DNA of 44,404 bases from a virus: IMG/VR virus record IMGVR_UViG_3300009537_000039, positions 1 to 44,404 of that record; one strand, written 5' to 3'. The position numbers were made by a program, and so were the translations under genes. Numbering within the stretch: position 1 is the stretch's first letter; each line of letters begins with the position of its first letter. The notes beneath the pieces were generated by a model that did not search any database, had not been told where the DNA came from, and saw only the letters and a program-made list of their open reading frames with translations. This document shows, in pieces, positions 1 through 8,375 of the stretch.

Positions 1-163
1 GGGGGTCGTTGATGGAGAACCCGGTGCCACTCCCGAACCCTTGGGAGAACTGGAGGCCGGCTATGTCTTCTCGTTCCAAGACCGCCTCGCCCGCGAGGAT
101 CTCGACACCCGAGGGGGTGTAGTTTCCGATCGAGGTGTACGGGTATGTAGTCGAGGTGGTCAT
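1..163 (-). CDS. Partial hypothetical phage protein (N-terminus only)
   Basis: The reading frame is open from an ATG at 163 to the window edge, giving the first 54 residues (MTTSTTYPYTSIGNY..., then VEILAGEAVLEREDIAGLQ). A GAGGAG-type ribosome binding site lies about 6 bases upstream on the minus strand, and the start sits 10 bases after the stop of the preceding gene, so it continues the leftward tail/appendage operon. The short N-terminus resembles the beginning of small virion or decoration proteins of the DUF2190 kind (a statement that an attribute is set, then a G-rich stretch), but this is only an impression. The rest lies outside the window, so no function is assigned. Confidence 0.6.
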   Translation of the reverse strand, partial: MTTSTTYPYTSIGNYTPSGVEILAGEAVLEREDIAGLQFSQGFGSGTGFSINDP

Positions 164-172
164 GGTATCTCC

Positions 173-715
173 TCAGTAGCCGAGCTTGGCCTTCATCGAG
201 TCGCCCCGCGCCTTGGCAGCGTCTCGGCGTTTCGTCGCTTCATTTCTCAGCTTGGTCTGGACAGCGGCCGGTAGTTCCGCGTCGGAAATGATCGCCTGCA
301 GGGCCAGGTCCATCCGGAACTTCTTGAGGTAGGCATCGAGCATCTGTGCTTCCTCGACGCGCGACGCCTGGCGAGCCTGCCACCCAGGGACCACCGACGC
401 CACCAGGTAGCTCGTTCCCTTGATTACCTTCAGGTCGGCCCGGTGCTTGGGATCTGCGGGATCGGGATGGACGAAGGGCAGGACACCCTTGGTCCTCGGG
501 AAGAGAATCCATTCGAAGCCGTTGGCGTCTGGCGTGCTCGACGCGAGTATCGTCTTACGAGCGGGTCTTCCGTCCGAGAGGTTGGCTCGACGCTCGATGA
601 GCAGTCCCGAGCCGTCCCTCTTGGCCCAGAAGGGGCGGAAGCCCTTGGGCGCGGTGAGTAGTTCCTGAGCTCCGGCCGTGGCCACGAGAATGAGAAGTAG
701 AAGTGCGATTCGCAT
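173..715 (-). CDS. Hypothetical exported protein
   Basis: A 180-residue protein starting MRIALLLLILVATAGAQE, a clear Sec-type signal peptide with a predicted cut near AGA-QE (residues 15-17). The remainder is soluble, with a mixed middle part and a C-terminal charged helical region (about residues 120-180, rich in K, R, A). The ATG at 715 has an AAGG ribosome binding site. It is the first of three adjacent genes (with 728-1192 and 1204-1656) whose products begin with signal peptides or N-terminal membrane segments. That is uncommon beside tail-fibre genes. I do not recognise the family. Export to the periplasm, for example for lysis or envelope modification, is inferred from the signal peptide alone. 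Confidence 0.7.
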   Translation of the reverse strand: MRIALLLLILVATAGAQELLTAPKGFRPFWAKRDGSGLLIERRANLSDGRPARKTILASSTPDANGFEWILFPRTKGVLPFVHPDPADPKHRADLKVIKGTSYLVASVVPGWQARQASRVEEAQMLDAYLKKFRMDLALQAIISDAELPAAVQTKLRNEATKRRDAAKARGDSMKAKLGY

Positions 716-727
716 GATGCCTTCCGT

Positions 728-1192
728 TCAGGAGGAGTAGCCAGCGAGGTGCCAGTCCCAGAAGCTCGCGGAAGAGAGCGTAGCGCTCATCTTGGCCTCG
801 AAGATCAAGCTGGCGTCGACGGGCACCCAGAAGTTTCCTCGGACGTTGTTCTGATCGGCTGAGCCGAAGGTCTCGACCTCGGACCCTCCCCCGGTGTCGC
901 CGTTCCTGCGGACCTGCAAGGAGACCACAGGGGCTACCCCGAAGACCGCGCCACCTCCGCGGATCAACACCGCGGTCGTCCCCGCGGGCACGTACGCGCT
1001 CATGTCAACGTCGGTCCACCCCGTTTGGGTGGGGCCGATGAAGTCTGCAGAGATGTCCACGGTCTCGTTGAGGATGGTGGGTCCACCGGCCGCTCCGGAC
1101 GCGCTCGCGGCGCCACCGAAAGAAGGTCCTGAGCCCATGCCCACGATGGCGACGTAGAAGCCCAGGAGCAGGACTAGGAGTAGGCGCTTCAT
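728..1192 (-). CDS. Putative exported appendage-like protein
   Basis: A 154-residue product beginning MKRLLLVLLLGFYVAIVGMG, a signal peptide or membrane anchor, followed by a G/S/A-rich linker and a beta-rich domain. The ATG at 1192 is chosen over an upstream GTG at 1207 because GAGAGG precedes it at good spacing and the hydrophobic leader starts there. The C-terminal half (WVPVDASLIFEAK, preceded by an N-x-V/L-x-G segment) matches the C-terminal domain of the fibre-like protein at 2159-3061 (WVPLDEDAIFEAR), so the two genes share a paralogous domain. It is probably a surface or receptor-related beta-sandwich. Why one copy carries an export signal is unclear. Confidence 0.7.
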   Translation of the reverse strand: MKRLLLVLLLGFYVAIVGMGSGPSFGGAASASGAAGGPTILNETVDISADFIGPTQTGWTDVDMSAYVPAGTTAVLIRGGGAVFGVAPVVSLQVRRNGDTGGGSEVETFGSADQNNVRGNFWVPVDASLIFEAKMSATLSSASFWDWHLAGYSS

Positions 1193-1203
1193 GGTGGTTC
1201 CTC

Positions 1204-1656
1204 TCACCAGCAGAAGTCGACGCGGGACTGGATCGTCCCCTGGTCGTCGCTGGCGTCGTCCTCATTCTGGAGAGTGACGCCGATCCACCGGATGTTGTTG
1301 ATTTCTAGAGTGTCGGACGGGTCGAGTCTCGAGTGGTCCGAGACCACGCCAGCGGTCGGAGTGCTCAGTGGGGAAAGCGCCACGCTGCCGCGGTACGGGA
1401 TTTCCTCCCAGGTGAGCGAGTCCGCTGTGTCTTTGTTCTGTAGGCGCACCATGAACGCGGAGTCGTCGGCCCCGAAGTTGGTGGCGTCGGCGAAGCTGAC
1501 GACCTTGCCGGCGCCCTCCGTGCCCACGGCACCTTGCCAGTATGCGCACCTGTCGGGAATTCTGCGAGGCCTCCGGGCTGCTTCCGCGTAGCTATCCACC
1601 GCCAGGGCGAGGAGCAGGAACAGCAGCCAGACGTATCGGTAGCTGGATCGTCGCAT
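1204..1656 (-). CDS. Hypothetical exported protein
   Basis: A 150-residue product. The longer open frame to 1929 is mostly antisense-like, Arg-rich sequence inside the upstream gene. The start at 1656 is preferred because AAGGTG lies 4 bases upstream and the preceding gene ends 2 bases before. The N-terminus has a basic MRRSSYRY followed by a hydrophobic core (VWLLFLLLALAV) and an AEA cut site, a signal peptide. The mature part has W, D and T-rich beta-like sequence ending with a single Cys near the C-terminus (RVDFCW). I do not recognise the family. It is co-transcribed with the tail-fibre genes. Confidence 0.65.
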   Translation of the reverse strand: MRRSSYRYVWLLFLLLALAVDSYAEAARRPRRIPDRCAYWQGAVGTEGAGKVVSFADATNFGADDSAFMVRLQNKDTADSLTWEEIPYRGSVALSPLSTPTAGVVSDHSRLDPSDTLEINNIRWIGVTLQNEDDASDDQGTIQSRVDFCW

Positions 1657-1658
1657 GG

Positions 1659-2150
1659 TCACACCTTGTCCGCTTCGGCGAGCTGGGTCGCAACCTCGGC
1701 TCGCAGTTTCGTTTCGAGATCGGTCAGCCCCATGGCAGCGGCCTTGTCGGCCTCGACTGCCGCCTTGACGGCGCGGCGCTGGAAGATCTCTTTCTCCGTG
1801 GATTTCTGAACGGTCACTCGCGACGCCTCGACCTCGGCCTTCTTGGTCTCGTCGACCACGAGCTTGCCGTTCACCAGCTTGGTGTAGCCGACGAGACGAT
1901 TCCAGATAGGCTTCTCCGGGCTGTCCCACTCGGCGAGCTGCCAGCCCGAGACGAGACCTCCTGCGAGTGCCGTCTCGATGTCATCGACTACCTTGTTTCG
2001 AAAGACCGGCTTGTTGCCGTCGGCTGCGTCGACACCGAGGCGAACCTGCACGGTCTTTTTCTGGAGCCCGGTCTTGTAGAGGTGCTCCTCAGTCAGCGGA
2101 GCACTCTCTGAGAGATACCCCTCTGCGTCCAACTTGACGAGTCTCTTCAT
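1659..2150 (-). CDS. Hypothetical protein, tail-fibre neighbourhood
   Basis: A 163-residue protein with a good GGAG ribosome binding site before the ATG at 2150. Its N-terminus (MKRLVKLDAEGYLSES) resembles that of the gene at 3062-3436 (MKRVAVLNKDGHLVGA), suggesting a shared short N-terminal module. The middle part has W-rich segments (GWQLAEWDSPEKPIWNRLVGY). The last 60 residues are rich in A, E and K and predict a long helix or coiled coil. Position directly behind the fibre-like gene suggests an accessory or chaperone role in fibre assembly, but no known chaperone motif is visible. Confidence 0.65.
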   Translation of the reverse strand: MKRLVKLDAEGYLSESAPLTEEHLYKTGLQKKTVQVRLGVDAADGNKPVFRNKVVDDIETALAGGLVSGWQLAEWDSPEKPIWNRLVGYTKLVNGKLVVDETKKAEVEASRVTVQKSTEKEIFQRRAVKAAVEADKAAAMGLTDLETKLRAEVATQLAEADKV

Positions 2151-2158
2151 GGTTTCTC

Positions 2159-3061
2159 CTAGATGATGTAGGCGATGACGAATGCGGCGTTTTCCGCCGC
2201 GCTAGCCGCGCTCGTTTGGAACCGGGCCTCGAAGATAGCGTCCTCATCGAGCGGGACCCACTTGTGCCCGATGAGGTTGTTAGCTCCGCTCGTTTCCTGG
2301 TGGTTGACGATCTCCCCCGACGTGTCGCTGGTGGATCCGTTTTGTCTGGCGCGGCACGAATTCATCCCTGATGCTGGGCCAGCAATCGAGATCGCTAGGT
2401 GGAAAGCAACAGCTCCCTTGCGCACACCGTCGTCGCTCACGTCTACGTCGGTAAACGTGATTTGAGTAGTTGCTATCCAGTCTCCGATAGTGTCTCCAGG
2501 CTCGACGATCACCAGCGTCGTGCCCATCCCGACGTTTCCCGCGACCTGTTCGTAGGCGCTGCCGTTGTACTTGAAGCGCAGCCAGTCTCCGGACTGGCAG
2601 GGGATGGAGTGACCGGATCCCGTCAGGCCCCCGTCGATGGTCACGTGAGACGTAGTGATGCGGAGATCGAACCAGTGCCCATTGACTCCGCCATCGAACG
2701 CTGTGATGGTGCCGGCACCCGTCCAGCCCACGTCGTTCCAGGAGAACGATCCCGAGACGTCCGGGGTCGTGTCCCCGTCGGACATGCTCTGCTCCTTGAA
2801 GTCGACGGGAGAGGAGCGGGAGCGAGGAATGTTCTCGTCGTTCGTCTCATCGGAATCGAGGACGACGATCCATGCGGTATTGGCCTGGTTGCGCCGCTTG
2901 ACCTGGTTGTTGGCGGTGTCGTACCAGAGCATTCCGGCGAACGGCGTTCCAGGGGCCGTGGCTCCCGAGGAGATGGTCACGAGCGCTCCGAGGTGGTCAT
3001 TGATGTCTGCTCGGACGGTCGCTCCGTCGCCGTTGGCGACGTTCATGTCGGTCTGCGACAC
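2159..3061 (-). CDS. Putative tail fibre / receptor-binding protein
   Basis: A 300-residue protein. The first 70 residues follow a pattern common at the N-terminus of phage fibre proteins: V-R-A-D-I-N, then SGATAP, LWYDTANNQVKRRN and NTAWIVV. A beta-rich central part follows (residues 90-180), and then a C-terminal domain (about 185-300) ending WVPLDEDAIFEAR, which recurs in the protein at 728-1192. It begins with GTG directly after the stop of the gene at 3062. Its place right behind TipJ and its small, modular size suggest a virion surface protein that contacts the host. Receptor binding is inferred, not shown. Confidence 0.65.
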   Translation of the reverse strand: MSQTDMNVANGDGATVRADINDHLGALVTISSGATAPGTPFAGMLWYDTANNQVKRRNQANTAWIVVLDSDETNDENIPRSRSSPVDFKEQSMSDGDTTPDVSGSFSWNDVGWTGAGTITAFDGGVNGHWFDLRITTSHVTIDGGLTGSGHSIPCQSGDWLRFKYNGSAYEQVAGNVGMGTTLVIVEPGDTIGDWIATTQITFTDVDVSDDGVRKGAVAFHLAISIAGPASGMNSCRARQNGSTSDTSGEIVNHQETSGANNLIGHKWVPLDEDAIFEARFQTSAASAAENAAFVIAYII

Positions 3062-3436
3062 TCAGACCACCTCACCCTTCTTGCGCTGCAAGCGCAGGCG
3101 GTTCTCCTCCTCGCGCTTGGCGAGGTTGCCCGCGTACCAGATTCGCCAGGCCTTCGCCTTGGGACCGGCCTCCGCTCCGAGCACGTCGATCACCTCGGCG
3201 AGTACGTCGGCCGAAGAGTACGGCGCGGTGTTCTTGATGCTCGCGAAGCCACGGCCGAGGAGCACGAAGACGCCACCGCCCTTGATGTTCTCGTCGACGA
3301 CTCGCTTGTAGGTGCCGTTGAGGGGCAGGTCTCCCGGGTCCTGGTCTACCTCGTCCTCGCGGAGAGCGTCGCTGTCTCCGATCTCTCGAGCGCCAACCAG
3401 GTGGCCGTCCTTGTTCAGTACCGCTACGCGCTTCAT
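3062..3436 (-). CDS. Hypothetical protein downstream of TipJ
   Basis: A 124-residue product, ATG at 3436, overlapping the end of the TipJ gene by 4 bases (ATGA), so it is translationally coupled. The N-terminus MKRVAVLNKDGHLVGA resembles the start of the protein at 1659-2150. The middle contains a GGGVFVLLGRGFASIKN segment, and the C-terminus is a charged Lys/Arg/Glu helix (AKREEENRLRLQRKK). No known domain is recognised. The location between tail tip and fibre genes suggests a tail-tip accessory role. Confidence 0.65.
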   Translation of the reverse strand: MKRVAVLNKDGHLVGAREIGDSDALREDEVDQDPGDLPLNGTYKRVVDENIKGGGVFVLLGRGFASIKNTAPYSSADVLAEVIDVLGAEAGPKAKAWRIWYAGNLAKREEENRLRLQRKKGEVV

Positions 3437-6400
3437 ACCAGGTCCTCCGCGTCCACTCCGAGCTCGGAGACTTCGATGTTGAATGCAGGATCAGAACTCG
3501 TCAGGATCGCTCTGAACTCGAATCCTCGCGCCTCGAACTCTGCGCTGTCCAGCCTCTCCCAAGAGCTCCACGTCGGGCTGCTCGAGGCCGGGTCGTCGTC
3601 GGTGTGCCGGACCTCGACCGTGACGTCTCCTTGAGCCTGAGTCGTGCCGTCGAAGTCCTCCCAGGTGTCGATGAGGTCAGTCCTGGAGTCGATCTTGTCG
3701 AGGGGGTTGGTGGAGATGACGGTGAGGCGCGTGGTGAGCCGGTACTTGCCGACGGAGCTGAAGTCGAAGCCGCTGGCGAATCCGTAGGTGCCGCTGACCG
3801 CGACTCCGCCCTCGCCGTCCCACTCGGTAATGTCGTCGACGAGGCCCCAGTCGTCCATGAGCGACGTGCCCTTGAGCTTGAGGACGCCACCGATCGAGAC
3901 CGTGTTGGAGTGCGTGCCTGCGAAAGCCGTGCCCTCGTCGAGTGTGTCGGCGCTCGCGTAGGTCAGGACCGTCGCTTGCTTGGTGGTGACCGTCGCTATG
4001 TCCGCCGAGGCTCGGCCGGTGACGTCGAAGACCCGAGCTAGGTAGGTGCCTGGCTTGAGGGGGAGCAGGGCCCAGCGCGTGCGCGCGAAGGCCGACTCTC
4101 CGATGCCCACGCTCTCCTGCCAGGTCGCCCCAGAGGTCAGCTGTGAGTGCCGGAATCGAACGGTGCCTCCGAAGATGACGTCGAGCTCCTGGGGCTGGTC
4201 CCAGCGGAGGTAAGCTCCGCCTCCCCACGCCGAGATCGTCAGGCCGGATAGCCCGGAGGGCGCGGAGGTCTTGCCGATGATGGTGTTGTTGGAGACCTCC
4301 GACCAGGGGCCAGGCAGGCGCAGGTCCACCACCCAGCGGAGACGGAAGTCCCAGGTCTCCCCGTCGTTGACGTCTCCGATGACGACCCGGTTGTTGGAAA
4401 TCTCGTTGAGCACGACCGAGTCGTAGGGCGCACCGCTGCCTGAGATTCGTCCCTGGACCTCGATCCTCGGGTTGTTGAGCTCGGGGTCGGTGAGGGGGTC
4501 GAAGTCGATGACGACCTGGGTGATGAGCGAATCTCCTGGGCCTCGAGCCAAGGCGCTCTCGTCGCTGACGACGTTGCGAATCACCGGCGCGGGGATCTCT
4601 GGAAGTGGCGTCAGATTGGTCACGAAGGGAGGGATGGTCTCGGTGTCTGCCGTGAACATGGACTCCCGGTAGGGGACCAGCACGACCCGAGCTCGCATCT
4701 CCCCGTCGGGCTCGATGGTCAACACGGAGTAGTCGTCAGTCTCGGAGCCGAGGAGGCCGAAGCCGAAGACGTCGTTGACAGCGATGGCTGCCGAGCCTGA
4801 GACGTTCGGGACGGGGGTTGAGAAAGTCACGGAGGTCTGATCGCCGACCGCGGTGACGATCTGCTCCTCGACCTGGCCGAGGACGTTGCGGATCGAGAGC
4901 CCGTAGTCGGTCGCCGCTTGCATGGTCACCGGCTCGTCGAGCTCGACCGCGGTGACGTTGTTGGAGCCGTCCACGGTCACGGCCTTGATTCGGCCGTAAG
5001 TCAAGCCGGCTTGGAGTACGTCGTGGGTGACCACTACCCAATCGCCTCGATTGTGAGTCAGGAACTCCATATCCTGCTCGACGGTCGAGCGCTCCGGCTG
5101 GAGAATGGCCTGGGCGATTCGGAAGCGGCCGAGCTGATATACCTGGTCCGGTCGGGTCACTCCTGGGAGCTCGAGGCTCTCGTAGATGGTCGCGGTGTCC
5201 TGATCGTACCCGTCCTGGAATACTCGGCGCTCATCGTGGCGGTAGCCCTCGTCCTCGTTGAAGAATTCGATGCGCCAGCCGTGCGGGACGTCCGGGAAGG
5301 CCTTCTCGCCCTTGTAGTTGTAGGAGTTGCGTGGGGTGATGTGGCTGGCTGGAGCCGCCTGGATCTCCTCTCGAACGATCGAAACCTTGCCGTCGGCGTC
5401 TCCTGGGGCAGCTCTGCCCGCGGCTGCTATGTCTGCGAGGACCTCCCACCAGCTCGATTCGAAGTCGTGGACCCGGTTGTAGGTCCAGGACCGAGCGTCG
5501 CAGGTCTCATACCACTCCTGGATCCCATCCAGGTCGAGGCGAGAATCGGGCAGGGGGTTGATGCTCCCGTTGCCTTGCAGGGCCAGGCGGTAGACAGCTG
5601 CCGGATTCTGGATCGGCATGTCGTCGACCCAAGCCGGTGGGCTCGCGGCAGCGTCCCAGTCCTTGCCGATGGAGGTGACGATACCGTTGAGCTCGTCGAT
5701 GATTCCGTTGAGCTGCCCGGTGGCCAGGATGCGCACCGCGGTCGTCGCGACTGGCACCGAGCTGTTGATCGGGTCCTCGTTCTTGAATGACCTGAGCGCA
5801 GTCCAGACCATGTCGTCGACGACGGCATCGTCCGTCGAATCGGCCGTCACGCGCTGCACCCGAACCTCATACTGCCCGCGGGTGGGGACCGACCAGCGGA
5901 AGCCGTGGCGGATGGCGACTGCCTTGGCGTGGGTGAAGGTCACCGTGTCGCCGACCACCCAGGAGTCGGGAACGGTCTTGGCGGTGAAAGTCGGGGTGCT
6001 CCAGCTGACATCGCCGACGGCTCGGAATTGGATCTGGAGGACGACACTCTGATTGGATCGACCGCCTCCGCTCTGGAAGTAGGTCAGGCCTCGAGGGAGG
6101 GTGATGTCGATGGAGAGCTCGTCGGTGCTCGGCTCGGCGGTCCTTGTTTGCCACCCGACTGCCGAGGTGAGCTCGATGGAGAGGTTCTCCTGGTTGACCG
6201 TGTCCGGGTAGAGGGTGAGGGGCGCGTCGGTGGAGTACCCCTCTCGGTGCTCGAGCTCGACCCCATCGAAGTCCGTGATCGGCGTCTCCCCGATCTTGAT
6301 GGACGAGGTGTCGATGGAGATTGGTCCGATGCCCCAGACGAAGACTGCCCGGAAGTAGTGCTTGTCGCCGATGACCTCGGTGTAGGGCTGGGCCCCATAG

Positions 6401-7041
6401 GGAGGGACCATGCGGCGCTTCCCGAGGATGACGGGGATGGGCTGGAAGGGGCGGGCCTGGTTGCGGGCTCCCTCGATGAACGCGGTGGGGCTCTCCCTGG
6501 CCTCGGTCCCGGAGAGCTGCGGGAGGCGAGGGGGGCGGACTGGGGCCACGGCGTTGATGAGCAGGAGTCCGACGGCTCCGACCAAGGCCGTGCCGATCGC
6601 GCCGGCGGTGACACCTCCGAGTACCGCGGTCTGGGCCGAGGTGTTGAAGAGTCCCGCGCCGACGGAGGGGCCGAAGGTGAAGGCCGCCCCCATGACCGCG
6701 ACCGTGAGCAGGATGCGCAGGGGGTTCTTGCCCCCGCCTCCTCCGCCTCCTCCCATGGGCATGACCCGGATCTCTACGTGAGTCCCCTCCTTGGGCTTGA
6801 TGCGGTGCCACCAGTTCCGAGGGACGATCTCGCCGCGGATGAAGATGCAGGCGCTCTCTCGGAGCCACGGATCGGGCTGGAAGAGCTCGAGGATCTGCGC
6901 CAGGGTCGCGCCCTCGGGTACGAGCCTCAGGACGTTCTTGACCTGGAACGGGTGGGGAGCGGCGGTGACACGGACGCCGCGGGCTCCACGGACGATGCTC
7001 TGCCCCGGGAGTTGGTTCCTCGAGTATGCGTCAACGACCAC
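3433..7041 (-). CDS. Tail tip / host specificity protein (TipJ, lambda J-like)
   Basis: A 1202-residue protein of the TipJ/lambda gpJ type, the central fibre hub below the tail tube that determines adsorption. The N-terminus follows the family pattern: a short ubiquitin-like segment with a basic W-W-H region (IVPRNWWHRIKPKEGTHV), then a glycine run (MPMGGGGGGGGKNPLR), then a hydrophobic pair of segments (residues about 107-170). Next come PRLPQLSGTEARE-type and R-x-F-x-P-I-P-V-I-L-G-K-R-R sequences typical of J proteins. The C-terminal half looks like repeated fibronectin-type beta domains. The GTG start at 7041 overlaps the NlpC/P60 gene by 11 bases; the exact start is uncertain. The length is normal for the family. 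Confidence 0.9.
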   Translation of the reverse strand: MVVDAYSRNQLPGQSIVRGARGVRVTAAPHPFQVKNVLRLVPEGATLAQILELFQPDPWLRESACIFIRGEIVPRNWWHRIKPKEGTHVEIRVMPMGGGGGGGGKNPLRILLTVAVMGAAFTFGPSVGAGLFNTSAQTAVLGGVTAGAIGTALVGAVGLLLINAVAPVRPPRLPQLSGTEARESPTAFIEGARNQARPFQPIPVILGKRRMVPPYGAQPYTEVIGDKHYFRAVFVWGIGPISIDTSSIKIGETPITDFDGVELEHREGYSTDAPLTLYPDTVNQENLSIELTSAVGWQTRTAEPSTDELSIDITLPRGLTYFQSGGGRSNQSVVLQIQFRAVGDVSWSTPTFTAKTVPDSWVVGDTVTFTHAKAVAIRHGFRWSVPTRGQYEVRVQRVTADSTDDAVVDDMVWTALRSFKNEDPINSSVPVATTAVRILATGQLNGIIDELNGIVTSIGKDWDAAASPPAWVDDMPIQNPAAVYRLALQGNGSINPLPDSRLDLDGIQEWYETCDARSWTYNRVHDFESSWWEVLADIAAAGRAAPGDADGKVSIVREEIQAAPASHITPRNSYNYKGEKAFPDVPHGWRIEFFNEDEGYRHDERRVFQDGYDQDTATIYESLELPGVTRPDQVYQLGRFRIAQAILQPERSTVEQDMEFLTHNRGDWVVVTHDVLQAGLTYGRIKAVTVDGSNNVTAVELDEPVTMQAATDYGLSIRNVLGQVEEQIVTAVGDQTSVTFSTPVPNVSGSAAIAVNDVFGFGLLGSETDDYSVLTIEPDGEMRARVVLVPYRESMFTADTETIPPFVTNLTPLPEIPAPVIRNVVSDESALARGPGDSLITQVVIDFDPLTDPELNNPRIEVQGRISGSGAPYDSVVLNEISNNRVVIGDVNDGETWDFRLRWVVDLRLPGPWSEVSNNTIIGKTSAPSGLSGLTISAWGGGAYLRWDQPQELDVIFGGTVRFRHSQLTSGATWQESVGIGESAFARTRWALLPLKPGTYLARVFDVTGRASADIATVTTKQATVLTYASADTLDEGTAFAGTHSNTVSIGGVLKLKGTSLMDDWGLVDDITEWDGEGGVAVSGTYGFASGFDFSSVGKYRLTTRLTVISTNPLDKIDSRTDLIDTWEDFDGTTQAQGDVTVEVRHTDDDPASSSPTWSSWERLDSAEFEARGFEFRAILTSSDPAFNIEVSELGVDAEDLV

Positions 7042-7540
7042 GGCGCCAGACCCCCAGGAGCTTCCGCACCCATGGCTCTCGGTCGATTCGCTGGACGACG
7101 GTCAACCCCTCGGCGCCTGAGCCCTTGCTGGCTGCCAGAGCATGGATCATCCGCTTGCGGTCGAGCATGAATCCGACGTGCGTAGGGAGCCCGTTGACAC
7201 GGAGGAGGGCCACGTCCCCCATCCGCGGGATGGCAACGCGTGTCCAGAGGTGGAGCTGAGACTGGACCAGGTCTCCAAGCTCCTGTGTCGCCTCCACGTC
7301 CTTCTCTTCGTACAGTTCCTCGTAGGAGGGCAGGTCGATTCCCAGGACCTCCCGGTGAGCTATGAGGACCAGGCCCCAGCAGTCCCAGCCCTGCCAGCTG
7401 CGGCCGCGTGGAACGAAAGGAACGTCGAGAGCGCGGCGGACGAATTGCCCGATGGGCATTCGGCTCAAACGGGGGCGAGGGGATTCGAGGATCGCCCGGA
7501 TTCCTCCGGAGCTCTCGCCGTTTCCGTCTCGCAGGTCCAT
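7031..7540 (-). CDS. NlpC/P60 family tail-tip peptidase
   Basis: A 169-residue cysteine peptidase of the NlpC/P60 fold, corresponding to the enzyme part of lambda gpK, which cuts peptidoglycan stem peptides during DNA entry. The catalytic Cys is seen in GWDCWGLV (C54) and the catalytic His in LPTHVGFM (H121). A further conserved His lies at H133 (MIHA). The ATG at 7540 has GGATGAG upstream. It sits between DUF1833 and TipJ, the conserved order of the tail-tip module. It is a virion-associated enzyme rather than the lysis endolysin. Confidence 0.88.
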   Translation of the reverse strand: MDLRDGNGESSGGIRAILESPRPRLSRMPIGQFVRRALDVPFVPRGRSWQGWDCWGLVLIAHREVLGIDLPSYEELYEEKDVEATQELGDLVQSQLHLWTRVAIPRMGDVALLRVNGLPTHVGFMLDRKRMIHALAASKGSGAEGLTVVQRIDREPWVRKLLGVWRRGR

Positions 7541-7544
7541 GGTC

Positions 7545-8009
7545 TCATCCTATCAGGCCGCGGAACTCTGCTGGAGAAAAGGTGCGCGCCGGGAACGGTT
7601 CCCCAGCCAGGTTCTCGAACCGGACGGTGCCGGAGACGGTCAGAGCATCCCACTGGACATCGTGCAGCGTCATGCCCTCGTACTGGTGCTCGTAGGTGTC
7701 CGGGGCCTCTCGTCGGACGACGTAGATCGACACGCTGGCCGCGGAGGTGATGGTCCTGACGGCCTGGACGATCTCCCGTGAAACATTGCTGATCTGCAAC
7801 CGGGCTGAGGGCGGTCCGTCGAGGATCTTCTTGGGGATCGCGAGCGTGAACGGGAAAGCCGAGTAGACGTCTCCGTTGGAGGTCACGTCCTCGGTGTTGT
7901 TCACCACTCGGATTGGGGAGGCCAGGTCAGCGTGGTCGATGACGAGGAGCTCGTAGGGCTGGTTGGAGGCAGGGGCCCAGGCCTCTTGCTTGAGGTCGGT
8001 GGAAACCAT
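7545..8009 (-). CDS. DUF1833 family minor tail protein
   Basis: A 154-residue protein matching the DUF1833 pattern: an early LxxIDHxDLxxPIRVVN, then SNGDVYSAFPF, a P-P-S-A-R-L-x-I-x-N-V-S-R-x-I segment, VVRREAPDTYEH, the DALTVSGTVRFENL stretch and a closing PAEFRGLIG. Members of this family lie between the tape measure and the NlpC/P60 gene of many siphophages and are thought to be distal tail components. The start ATG overlaps the stop of the preceding gene (TAATG). The precise structural role is unknown. Confidence 0.85.
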   Translation of the reverse strand: MVSTDLKQEAWAPASNQPYELLVIDHADLASPIRVVNNTEDVTSNGDVYSAFPFTLAIPKKILDGPPSARLQISNVSREIVQAVRTITSAASVSIYVVRREAPDTYEHQYEGMTLHDVQWDALTVSGTVRFENLAGEPFPARTFSPAEFRGLIG

Positions 8010-8371
8010 TAGGGCTGGATCTCCAAGTCGAGCGTCGCCCTCCAGGTCCGGGTCTCCGTTGTCCCGCCGCTGACGATCTGGAAGGAGGGAGGGGAGCGGA
8101 AGGCGAAGCTGACGGTGGCGTCGGTGATCGGGTCCTCCCAGTCGAAGGCCAGGGCGCCGTTCTCCAGAGTCGTCTCATAGAAGGTGTTGAAGGTCTGGAG
8201 CTGCGTTCCGGTCAGGATAATCGGGCACTTGACCGTCTTCGAGATCGCCGAGTACCGATTCCGCCTCGAGGCCGGTCCCGCGTCCATGGGCGTCCGGAGC
8301 ACGGGGTCGACTACCTGGACGGACGTCGCCAGGAATTGGTTCTGCGGCAAGCTGGCGGGCCAGGTGGCCAT
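8009..8371 (-). CDS. Minor tail protein (tail-tip, lambda M-like position)
   Basis: A 120-residue protein with the pattern of small distal-tail proteins: an early W-P-x-S-L-P-Q, then RTPMDAGPASRRNRYSAI, a central Q-x-x-T-F-x-x-F-Y-E-T-T-L-E-N-G-A segment and a C-terminal WRATLDLEI. It starts 4 bases after the tape measure stop with a strong GAGGAGG ribosome binding site and is directly followed by DUF1833. This order (tape measure, this protein, DUF1833, NlpC, J) matches GTA-like and lambda-like tails, so it probably forms part of the distal tail ring. The assignment rests on order and overall pattern. Confidence 0.75.
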   Translation of the reverse strand: MATWPASLPQNQFLATSVQVVDPVLRTPMDAGPASRRNRYSAISKTVKCPIILTGTQLQTFNTFYETTLENGALAFDWEDPITDATVSFAFRSPPSFQIVSGGTTETRTWRATLDLEIQP

Positions 8372-8375
8372 AGGA

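Noticed and set aside
2399-3634. Long plus-strand open frame (411 codons)
   Set aside because: It lies opposite the fibre and TipJ genes, has Val/Arg/Asp-rich shadow composition, no family pattern and no ribosome binding site; antisense openness is common at this GC content.
5867-6868. Minus-strand second frame inside TipJ
   Set aside because: Arg/His/Pro-rich shadow composition, no start signal, and the TipJ frame is clearly coding.
7031-7540. NlpC/P60 protein as the lysis endolysin
   Set aside because: Gene order (between DUF1833 and TipJ) matches the tail-tip enzyme of siphophages; no holin or spanin lies nearby.
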